This document shows, one piece after another, positions 43,952-55,700 of a stretch of DNA of 64,000 nucleotides. Under the pieces are notes generated by a model. The model was not told where the DNA came from and did no database searches. It saw only the letters and a program-made list of their open reading frames with translations. This DNA is from Spirodela intermedia. Lineage: Eukaryota > Streptophyta > Magnoliopsida > Alismatales > Araceae. Location of the stretch: positions 9,304,924-9,368,923 of the forward strand of contig LR746267.1 of NCBI GenBank assembly GCA_902729315.2, given 5' to 3'. A program made the position numbers and the translations under genes. Each line of letters starts with the position of its first letter. Position 1 is the stretch's first letter.

Positions 43952-46900
43952 ATGTCGAGAACCGGAGCTCTTGATCTGGGCAGTGGCGTGGGAGGGAAAA
44001 TCGAGAAGAAGGACGTCCAATCCGCTGTTGAGCAGTATGCTTCAATGTCCTTTATTTCCTGCACATTTCTTCTTCTTCCGATCGATTCTTGTTCTTTCGA
44101 ATGGGTGCATGCTCTCGGCGTGCTTCTTCTCAATTCTTTTTCTTCTATTGCTAGATCTCCCAGTTACATTGATGCCCATATTTTATGTTCAAGAGGAAAA
44201 AAAATATTTGTACGACTTTTATGTTTTGTTTCCATATTTACCAGATCAGTCGTAGAAAGCTGGCATTTACAAGTGGGGGAGATAAAATATTAAGGAAAAC
44301 CGAAAATATCTGCTCTTTATGGAGAACGCTTTTAGTTTGTAGATTCTTCTGGGCCGCGAATTGATATAGATTATCATCTATCATAGCAGAGACCAGGAGC
44401 TCATAAGATTCAGGAGTGCGAGTGGAGGTCCTTTCAGACGTTAATCTTTGAATCCATATTTTCCCATGATATAACGGTGAAGAACAGTGATATGTCAACT
44501 GCTCGAGACTCATCTCTGATTTCTGCCGATACGCATGATATAACGGTGAAGAACAGTGGTATGTTAGCTGCTTGAGACTCATCTCTGATTTCTGCCGACA
44601 CGCACTGCCAAACCAGTGTTAGGGAAACATGAGCTTTTTACAGTAGTTTATGGATAAATAGCAAAATTCAAATGCCCTAGAATCAGGAATCGATTCCACA
44701 TTCATTTTATGATGCTGACTGATGTGGAAGTGCAATTTTAGATTACAAATATTTTCTCATTCATATTATTCCGTGTTTCCAGGTGTTATGTCCAAATTTT
44801 ATACTGCATCGTTCAGTGGATTATCCCTCATCCCTAACCCTCCCATATATGCTTGTGTTCAATGAATAGGTATGAGAAGTATCATGCATGCTATGGAGGG
44901 AATGAGGAGACGAGGAAAAATAATTATTCTGATCTGGTGGGTCCAGTTACTCTTTTTACCTTTTTATTCCTCTTGATAAGATCTCTTGGAAGGATTACGT
45001 TGATTGTTTGGTGATGCTCAGTCTCTTCATCTGTCCCCAGCAAGTTCATTATATCCTAGGCAGGTTTCTTTTGGTTCTCTGTACCACAGATGATCTTGTA
45101 CCCGTTTGCGTCATAGTCATGTGTCGTCTCACAAAATGCCAATTCCTGCCTGTTTTATCAATTGGAATTGGGTCCAAGGACTTCCATATGCTTGAATGCA
45201 GTGATGTTTACACCAGCATGAAGAGGATGCTGGCGTTTGAATCTCTTAAGTTTTGGGGTCTAAAATGCTCTGTATCGAGTCTCTTGGTGCTGAAAGGATT
45301 TTATGTTATTAAAGCTGAGAAGTTATCTGTTAACATTCTGCTAGGATTTTTTTTTACTTGTTACATTTTTTTTTTTTGGTTTTTAGCATAGTCTGTTTTG
45401 CGATTTTTCGGTAAATTTAAGACTTTTAAAACCAGATTTAACAGGATCATTTATATTTTAATTTTCATAAACTGGTACTAGCTATAAATGTGTGGCTGTC
45501 TGCTTATAATTTGACGATCAGCTCTGTGATTGGATGAAATGAGACTGATATCATGATCATAACCATTCGGTCACTTACTTGATGGTAGTCAGTACCGTCA
45601 ACAATATTCCAGGATGCAGTTATAACTACACATCGCACAGATGGTTAATCAATGATACCTGTCCAAAGTTTCACGGAGAAAAAGGAACACGATGAGCATC
45701 CTTACTGTTCCAATTGGTCGGCAGATGTAGATATTAGGATGATCTTAATTTGGGCCAACAGAGAATGATGAAATATTGGAAAAACTATCTTCTAAACCTC
45801 CTTTCGGTCTACCAACTTGGTGGATGGGAGGAAGATTTTCAGGGGTTTTCCCATCTTGAATAGTATCAATTTTCTTATCTCTACTCTTTGTTTTCTGTGT
45901 AGTCTAGTGGGAGACTTTCCGTAATTCGACTGAGGGATCTTTTTCCTAAGAATTTCAGAAATATGAAACTTGATATAAGTGGACTCCATGTTTCCCAAAA
46001 GCCCATTGAGACTTGCTTTTGCGATATAATTTGATCACTCAAAATGAGATTCGTTGCTGCATTTGAGAGATTCTCAAAGTTTATATCCTCATCCATGTTA
46101 TTGGGTGGAAGGGTTAGATAGGGTGAGCGTCCTACCCAGGTCCCCCTTTGCCCATGGATAACATACTGCAGCCAGCAGTGGTTTGAAATGGTTCTTCATG
46201 TGCTTTCACTAATCCCATTAAGTTTTTCGGTAATCACAAAATTTGAAAAGAGAAGTTCGGATAACTTGTCGGCTGGTACTGACAATGGAGTGCTTGTTGA
46301 AACATCCTCTTTGATGTTGATGACTGGTTCATGTTTTCGTCAACATCATTTATCACGTCTGAAAGGGTAATTTTGACATTATCCTCGTGTTTCAGGTTAA
46401 CAAGTACTATGATCTTGCTACCAGTTTTTATGAGTATGGCTGGGGCGAGTCTTTTCATTTTGCAGACAGGTAAGCTTGTCGAACGGTTGATTTCTGCAAA
46501 ATAGAATTATAATATGTAGCCATGTTTCCAAGGAAATTCAGCCGTATAATTATATATTTGCAGGTGGAACGGAGAGTCACTTCGTGAAAGCATCAAACGT
46601 CATGAGCATTTTCTTGCTCTGCAGCTGGGATTGAAGCGTGGAATGAAGGTTTGAGGCAGTTCTTCACTCTTGTGACTCAGAGACAGAATTTAAACCCAAT
46701 GCACAACGCAGTAAAGCTTCGAAGCTGATGTTTTTATGGTAGGTACTGGATGTTGGATGCGGCATTGGTGGCCCTCTACGAGAAATTGCTAGATTCAGGT
46801 GATTCCAATTTCTTGAGATTTCCATTTTTTTTTTCTAAGACTAGTGTTGGGTTTCATCCACAGTTGTAGTTGCAATGTTCTTTCTTTAGGAGTTCTTCAT

Positions 46901-49207
46901 AAAAAAATCTCAAAGTTTCAGCCATTTTAGTCGTGGATGAATCGACTCTACCCCAGCGCTCTTAGTATGACCAAGAAGAAGAAGAAACAATCCTGCCGAA
47001 ACCAGGGAAAAGAAAAATCATGGTTTAATTGGTTGATTCTTGTATCTGCATTGAAGTTGCTTCTGGGATTTACTAAGTTGCATCCCTGTGAATCATAATG
47101 GGATCCCTTGAGCTCTATGGCTTTATACATGTTGGAAATCACATCCCTCGGCAGATAACGTAAATATATCCTTTTTTGGCCATCTATGATGCCAAGGGTG
47201 CTCTCGGAGTCTAATAAAATGTATTCGCCAATTCTTCAAGAAACACTCATCGATCCTCACGTTATGGCCATACACCTGACCGTCATAATGGGGAATTATA
47301 TGCGGCTGACTGACCGCTGCATCATCTGATAGTATGCTGATGAATGCTCGGCAGTATTTTCTTCCTGAATCAGGGCAGCATGTCCGCATGTATGCGGATG
47401 AGCCGCCTATGTGCCTGAAAATGTTTCATGTCATGAGTGCAGCTCAACGTCTATCACGGGATTGAACAACAATGAATACCAGATAGGCAGGGGGGAGGTA
47501 AGAGATTTTTTCCTAAGAAGTGGATGCCGGAGTTTTTTGAGCCTTAACAATCTTGAGCCGAACTGAATGTGGATTTTACGGGGGAAAATGGCTAATTAAT
47601 GTTTTTTGCAGGAGCTAAATCGATCGGTAGGATTGGAAAGGTCTTGCAACTTTGTTAAGGTTTAACATTATCCTTCATCCTCCTTTCTCAGATAGATTTT
47701 TTTTTTTTTTTTTTTTTGTATATTCGGTTATTTGGTATTATTGCACCGTCTATGCATGTTCCTTCTGAACGGCTAAAACTTTTTTTCTACTATCACTCTG
47801 GTCTTCTAATCAATTATCATGCGAATGACGTATTCATCAAGTCTGCTCCAGAATCCCACAAAAATTAGAACAATTTTCTTACCGTTTGTGGACTGCCTAT
47901 GCCAAAACTGTAATCCTGGGATTTCTTCATGCCAGCATACTTCGCTCAGCTCATTATCCCTTTCATATATGATGGCCTGTCTACTAAGCTTGTAAAAGGT
48001 ACTGTTTATGTATGATCATATGGATGAGAGAAGGGAAGGGGAGCAGAAAAACCCACCTGAACATGCAGTTTGGTTCATAAACTACACGCATGTTTTCAAT
48101 GAATATGCAATAAATCTCTTCAATGGGCGTCCCTCTCCTGTGAGCAGTGACGAGCTTCCCTTCTGTACGTTCAGGCTGATTTCATGAAAATGCCATTCGA
48201 TGAGGATACTTTTGATGCAATCTATGCAATCGAAGCTACGTGCCATGCGCCTGATGCGGTATACTGCCCAAAATTTATATGTTCAAGTCCAATTTTTACC
48301 AGCCCCCTCTTTCCTCTTCGTTTCATTTGAATCTAAGAGTTGGGTCTCTGCATTGTGTTTTATACAGCTGGGATGCTACAAGGAGATCTACAGGGTCTTA
48401 AAGCCCGGTCAGCATTTTGCCGCCTATGAGTGGTGCATGACGGAGTCCTTTGATCCGAATAATGAAAATCATCAGAAAATAAAGGCAGAGATTGAACTCG
48501 GCAATGGCCTTCCTGAGATAAGGACCACAGCACAGTGCCTTGATGCCGTAAAGAAAGCCGGGTTTGAGGTAATTAGCCCACCATGTTTTCCAAACATGAA
48601 GCAATGGAGTTAAATGACGGAGTGAATGGTGGTACTTATGGTTTTCTGAAGGTCATCTGGGAGAAGGACCTTGCAGTGGACTCACCTGTTCCCTGGTACC
48701 TTCCCCTGGATACTAGCCGATTCTCCCTTTCTAGCTTTCGTCTGACAGCAGTTGGGCGTTTCCTGACCAGATCCCTGGTAATAAATATTTCAGCTTGAGC
48801 TGGGCATGGTTAAGGCCAACACCATCATCATCCTTCTGACGTAACTTGATGCTTTTCCTCCAGGTGAAGACACTGGAAGCTGTGGGGCTGGCCCCAGCAG
48901 GGAGCCAGAGGGTCTCCTCCTTCCTAGAGAAAGCTGCAGAAGGGCTCGTTGAAGGTGGAAGGTGAACATATTGATCACTTATCTAATTTTTCCTCTTTTC
49001 ATTTTTTCAGACACGAGTAGAGGTTCTGGGGTTATGGTTGTTGTTCATTTGGCGTTTTCTTCATTCAATATTGTTCATACCCAAATTTTATCTGGTAAAA
49101 TACTCCTCGTTCTTGATCTTTGGAACTGATTTGAGCCGTCTGATCTCTGCAGGAAAGAAGTATTCACACCGATGTACTTCTTCTTGGTACAGAAGCCAAG
49201 GCAGTAA
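43952..49207 (+). CDS. SMT1: Cycloartenol C-24 sterol methyltransferase (SMT1), 343 aa
   Basis: It catalyses the first committed step of plant sterol alkylation: AdoMet-dependent methylation of cycloartenol to 24-methylenecycloartanol at the ER. The 12 exons are 43952-44034, 44870-44936, 46396-46469, 46564-46648, 46743-46798, 47443-47497, 47612-47659, 48175-48258, 48368-48568, 48652-48777, 48864-48961 and 49153-49207. They sum to 1032 nt and all joins are GT..AG and in phase. The protein begins [12 protein letters not shown]. The sterol-binding region [19 protein letters not shown], the AdoMet motif [19 protein letters not shown], the [10 protein letters not shown] motif and the C-terminal [19 protein letters not shown] segment are all intact, so the enzyme should be active. 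Length matches family members (~335-350). Exons are short (48-201 nt) and intron 2 is 1.5 kb. Its 3' end converges on the M16 protease gene, with ~530 bp between stop codons. Confidence 0.97.
44465..44602. repeat. 69-bp tandem duplication in SMT1 intron 1
   Basis: Two adjacent copies start at 44465 and 44534 (CATGATATAACGGTGAAGAA), differing at only a few positions. This is a recent local duplication in intron 1. Confidence 0.92.
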
Positions 49208-49736
49208 TCTTTAGCATGAGAAGAAACCTGCCGGCGATTTTGACTTCCCTAGGGTCTTTGTAAGCTCGGTGCTTAAGTTCTATGCTGCTTGTTGAGGTAA
49301 GCTTCTTGTGTGATCTCTTCATCTGCACCAAGATTCTATAAACCTCTGTGAGATCATCTTTCACTTCAGATTTCAACAAAAGATTGCTAGTAAGTTGGAT
49401 CTCCTGAAATAGATGCTCCTCTCTCTCTCTCTCTCTTTCTCTCTACACGTCAACCCTTGCCTATTGTCTGGAGAGGGAAGTTATCTCTGCTTATTTATGG
49501 ATCATGGGTATGAATATGCAGCGTTCAGAACTGTGCTTGGAAACAATACAATGAGGATCAATCAAATAAACTCTAGCAAAGAAAATATGAAGTATAAGAT
49601 TAAATCGTGCACATTAACCGGCTGGAATAGTTTAAAAATAAATACCCATTTTATTTTGAATCTCGGTGTCAACTTAGGTTTCAGAATGGAGCAGATATCA
49701 AACACAATCCAGTTTTGAAAAACCAGAAAATAGTAA
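49208..49736. other. Convergent spacer, 3' UTRs of SMT1 and the M16 protease
   Basis: 529 bp between two stop codons, with a CT tract at about 49417-49446. Both 3' UTRs must fit here and may overlap as natural antisense tails. No further gene is seen. Confidence 0.6.
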
Positions 49737-52700
49737 TCAGAGCTTCATACGCCCAAAACCTCCTTTGAAGGAACCGTACAGAGGCCTAGACCTTCTAAAG
49801 GCAAAGATGTCATCAATGCGAACCTTTGGGGGCTGAGTGGGCTGGGACTTGGCAATTTCGTATTCGTTCATGTGTAAGCCACCGTACACTTGCACGCTGA
49901 GCGTCTTTCTTTTTGGCGAGCCAACCTTGAGATACTCATTGAAGAAATCTATCAACTCCTGATGGGTAAGGTCCCTAAGAGCTGCAACCTGTTCATATCA
50001 TGGTAGTGAGAATCTTCAATTTTCAACCCAGAACTATAAAATAAGACCAAAACGTGAAGTCTAGGTCAAACTGTGAAGAAACGTAAATAGCACACAAAGC
50101 ATGTACCTCGGATTCAACCCGGTCAAACATTAGGGTGCCATCATCAATCTCCCGCTTGTAAAACGAGGATTCCTCCCACAAATTCTTGTACTTCTCGAGC
50201 TTCATATCGATTAATACACTGACATTGCTCTAGAAAGGGATAAGCAATAGAAAGAACAATCTTGATTTCAGGATCAAACAGGACGATCTAGCATCTAGCT
50301 TATCATATTCATCCATCTCTGATGAAAACACTAAAAAATGAAGGGCCAAAGCGTAAGCATCAAAAGATGAGCCAACACTGAAAGGTAATGCAGATATTTC
50401 CCTTTTTTTTCCGAGCAGTACAGGTATGTTTGTGATCGGAAAAAATGTGCAGAAGAAATCAGATCAAAAATTTAAGCCGCAGAATTTTAAAGCTGCAGAA
50501 TTCTTGTCCAAAATACCGATTCCATCATCCATTGCTGGACAACTAGGGAACGGTAAGCCACAGAATTTTAAAGAAGCAATGGTGCGCTCCAAATCTACCA
50601 TTAATGTACGAGAAATTTTCAACTCAATTGCGACCTCCAGTGTCCATAAAACATTGTTTCCACTTTGCATGCAAGCATATTACTAACCTGATATTCATAG
50701 TCAGACATGTCCACAAGCTTTCTTCCAAACATCTCAAAAAAAGCTTCAACTCTCTCATCAAGTTGTGCAGGATCCTGTAAAATCAGAGAGGGAACATTGT
50801 GAAAACAATATACCTGGTACTGTAGCAGAAAAAACACGCCTTTTCGATTACCTTAGCAGTGGACTGGATAACAACCATCAGTCCCCAGATTCCTGAGTTG
50901 TTCCTGCGAAGGATCAACTTTTAATACTTAATTCTGGAACGTTGTAGGTTTTTCATTAGCATACAAACCTTTGTCTAAGCACGGTTATGTATCCAAGTTG
51001 TTCAACTGATCTGAGTTGTTGGAAAGCAGGTTCTTTTGCAATCATGGCAAAAAGCTGAACTTTAGCATTCAGCTTGGTGTCATCTTGATGCACCTTCAAA
51101 TTTGAGCAGAATGATCGACTTGTTAAGTTAGACGAGTCATCAGTTTTTGAAAATTCTCAACGGTCATTCCAGACCAGTCAATAAAAACAACCAAATCATC
51201 TCAACTAAGTTCCCTGGAAAGGTAGACAAGCTCGCGAGATGAAGAAATAAAAAAATAAAATAAAAATGGAAGATCGGATAGCAAAATATATGGCATGGAA
51301 AATTTGGGGTGATGGTTTTTGACGAGAGATTAGGGATTTCTGATCTCGCAAAACTCTCAGTAGTCTTCAAAGTTCATGTCGTGCTGATATTATTAGAAAA
51401 AAGTTCAGTGCGATGAGATTAAGGTTTACAACATTGCTACTTGTCAAAAAATATAATGGATCAATCTTGAAACCAACCTGAATGTAATGGATAAGTGCTG
51501 AATTCTCGTCACTCTTGTTTAGGACCTCAACTGGGTAACATAAGCTCACACCCTTTTCAAGCTTGATAATTCTATTTGTTAGATGCTCGGACGGAAATAT
51601 TGGCTTGCTAATGGGAGTGTGGCCTCCAAACAACATCGTTTCAATGTGTTTGACAACTGATTCAGCTTCGCTTGGTTCAAAATTTCCTGAATAATATTTC
51701 ACCAAAAGACGATATTTCCCAAAATACATACCAGAGAAAGTGATGAAATAAAGGTGGAAGGAACATGCATGCATACCTCCCACATAGGTTTCAAAGAATG
51801 TTTTTGAGAGTACTTGAGGTATAAACTTGGCAAGAACACTAGCATCAAGTTGAGGAAGCACTTCCAGTACTTCAATCATAGGCCATGACTTTTCCGATAG
51901 TAATAGTGAGCAATAATACAACGCCTGCTGAAATGGCTGTCGAAACTTGAAATTCTGGTATTCTTTCATAACATCTTCCTACAATTAGGATACAAGAATC
52001 TCAATTAATTTCAATTCGGATGAATAATCACAGTTACCATTGATGAGCAAAAAATGTCCGTGAAAAATGGTAATCGGGAGCTTTATAATTCCTATATCAT
52101 GACATTGATCACAGAACAAACGAGTACAATAAGTATGGAAATCTACAGAAATATTAGGCAAGTTATACAAATGTAAGGAAGAGGATCAGGTAAACAGGAA
52201 CATGATGAGCACTTAGAATCGTCTGAGGGGTTCCAGAGGGGTTTCCATTTATGCACTTAAAATCGTCTGATTCTGATCCAAATTGCCAATTCAGATAGGA
52301 ATCGTGCGATGGACGATTTCTCTTTTAAGTTGGGAGGAAGGGGAAGGGAGAGATCTGATCACCAGAGACAGCAGATAAACTTATCTCAAACTTCTCTAAG
52401 CTTCACATTGTACCGGATGGCTTAAATAGCTAACCAGAAAAATTTATACGTTCTCCAGACCCTTAATCCTGCATCCTTGATTTAGTACTGAGGGGTCGAT
52501 AAGAACATTAAATATCACTAGAGAAGGAGATGAGACATGGGCTCATTCCTTGGTAGCGTCTGACATATGTTGATTTCTTCTGAGTTTTATATGACTTCAA
52601 GGTCCATAGGGGAGAGAATGCAGCTTATGCCGTTATCTGACAGAATGTGAGTACTTTGAGGAATTTTTCTTCCATTTGTTTTCACGGAAGTACTTGACAG

Positions 52701-55700
52701 AGAAATCACTGCTTTAGCTCACACTCGGCTTCTATATTACATTTGGTGAATTTGATTCAGACCTTGTCACAGTAAGGTTACCGTTTCTGCTTAGCAGCAA
52801 TGGCCGTAGATGAAGCAAATGATACTAGAAAGAGCTGTACAGAATTCCTTGATTAGCAATCGACGATATTTCAGTATGCTTATCAAATTTCTCCATTAAA
52901 ATATCGTCTTCATAAGGTCATAGACAGTATATCTCCCTCTGGGGGGAGAGCAGGAGTAGAGAAGTTTTTTGTGACAGCTTCACCAGCAGATATGACAAAG
53001 TTGTTCACAAAAGTTAACAGTGTCAGCTGGAGAACATTTGGTTGCAATTAAAACGTGTTAGTAGCATCTACTCCACTTCAACCAATGAAAAATCCATTGA
53101 ATGCAAAAAATTCATTGAAGATAACAAAAAAACAATACAAAATAGAAAGTACAATGGATTACCTAGTAAAGAGTTGATAAGAAGTACAAGATTTGTACTA
53201 TAACATGAGATGACAGATTACCTTAATAACAGAAAACCTGTCAACTTTAACTTCAAACTGCGCAATTTTCTCAATTATTGCTTCTAATAGGATTCTCAAT
53301 TTGTGGCTGTAGCCATAGACAACAACCTTGAAGAATAAGAATTGGTTAGAAATTAAAATCGCACAAAAAATGGATCAGGATCATTAATAAAACAAAAAAA
53401 AGTTTAGAACATCAAACACAGTTTAGAACGCAGTGTACCAGTTGACAAAGTCCTAGTTAATCATATTTTCTTCGCCCATAATTTGATCCAACTTTTTCCC
53501 ATCAGTAAGAGAGCATAAATTTCCTAGACTCCAGAATAGGTGGATTATGGCCAAAGATCGGGTGGGGGAAGATCAAATCAGCTGATGCCCTAGGTTAAAT
53601 CACAAAGTCTAAGCTAAAATTCCGGCTGGTGTTAATTTTTTTTCTTAACATGTAATATTATTACGTAGATCTACAAGTAGAAATGTGTAATTGAGTCAGG
53701 AACACACAAAAAAGGAGCTAGGCCCAAAATTTGACCTAATTTGAGTGAGCTTCCCTGCACTAATTGTGATTGACAAACACCTGATCCAAGTTCCCACACT
53801 GGAAAAATAAAATTCAGCCCTAGGAATGTTGTTGTTCATAACTTGAGTAAAATTAAGTTGACATGAAATCAAAGACTTAAAATTAGATATTACTGGATGG
53901 AACAAACGAGATATGTGTACATTTAAGAAGAGTTCCCGATTGAACTGACTCAATGGCTAAAAAGCACAGGAACATCAATGAGAAAAATAATGAATTATCC
54001 ACGAACCAGGGTATCGAAAAGCTTATCCAATGTTTTAGAGTCGTAAATATCGACCAAACCCTTGGAATTAATGATTTTAAATTAACAAGAAACCACCCTG
54101 AGAGTCAGTTTGGCTTCTTCTCACCATGGATCTTCTTTAGCTATACAAGTTACGCCAAACTTTCTTTACAGATAGTAATGCCCGCCTTTACCTTATCAAG
54201 ATAAAACATCCTTTCACATACCAGGGAAAGATAATAGAAAAAAGAAAATCTCCTCAAGCAGCACAGGAGAGAAAGTCGAACTAACTTGAAATCCAGTGGC
54301 AGTGCGGCGAATTGAGTAATACAGGCCAGCAACCTGAGCGTCATATGCTGTCAAAACATATAAGTTGAGAGTACTGATAAGCAATGAGACAGTATAGAAA
54401 ATAAAAATTATACAATTAATATGTAGATAAATATGAAAAATACTACCAGTAACATTAAGTAACAAGTTCTCAAGTATACATACGAGTGCAAATTAAAAGA
54501 AAAATGGGAAGTGCAGAAACACAGGATAATTGAAGGCCTACTCCTTTGGAGGAAAGGATCCATGGTAATGAACACGTTCACTAACCAAGGTGGGAATGGG
54601 CTTAGAGAAGAGAAACTGAGAGAGGTGTTTGGTGCTCAGTATCAACAATATTAATGAATACATTACTCTCTAAGCGGCTTTTAATTTTGGCCGAGGAAGC
54701 AAAGTGGGACAATATAGTGAAACGTGAATGAGATCTACATCATAGAAATATTAGAAAATTGATACTTGAAGATTTGAAAGTGATTTCTAAAACATAAATA
54801 CTGCACCAAACTGAAATTTAAGACAAGAAAAATCCTATAAAATCATACAACATAATACAAAAGCCATTTCCTAAAGTCACATACTATTTCCATCCAGATG
54901 ATTTTCCAGAGTAAGGCACAAGGTATCACTATTTTCAAATCCAAAGACATCTAAGTAAAACTACGCTTTAGCAGGATTAAAAATTTAACCATGTAATGTG
55001 AAAGGCCAAGAAAATAAATGCTTGACAAGTAAAATATTCAACATGAATTTTACCATATTCGTTCAGATAATCGATTAATAACCGCGTGAAAATCTCTGTA
55101 AGAACTTCAGCCTCTGGGGAATGGTTTGACTGAGGACAGTTGAAATCGACACTGACATAGCCCTTGGGAGTGGAGAACATCATTGTATCAGGTTTGTACC
55201 ACAATCTTGAATATAAGGACCTCCTTAACATGATAGGAAATTTAACCTGATTGATAGAATAAGAACTGTCATTGATAAATATTAAAAATCCAATTTTGAA
55301 GTAATAAATCCTGAAATCTTATCACAGTAAAAACATCAACATTACATGGTTTTTGGTAATCTTAATTGTAAAATCAGTGGGAACGAAAACATTTGGTGCT
55401 GGTAGATCTAAATATTCTTCAGGAGCTTTCTTCACCCATTGCTGCAAGACAGATGGAATGTGAATGATTGATGCAATCAAACAGAGTAGACTATTGACTG
55501 AAGCACAGGCATGACTACCGCAGAGCATACGATAAAATCATAAAACAGAGAAGATTATTGATCAGACTAAAGAACTATATACCTGAATAAGGGAAGCAGA
55601 ATTTTTTTCTACCGAATATGCAGTACCATACCATGGCTCAACTAAATCAGTATATCCTTCAAACTTCTTTGACCCCCAAAAGATTCTGCAAGGAAGAAAA

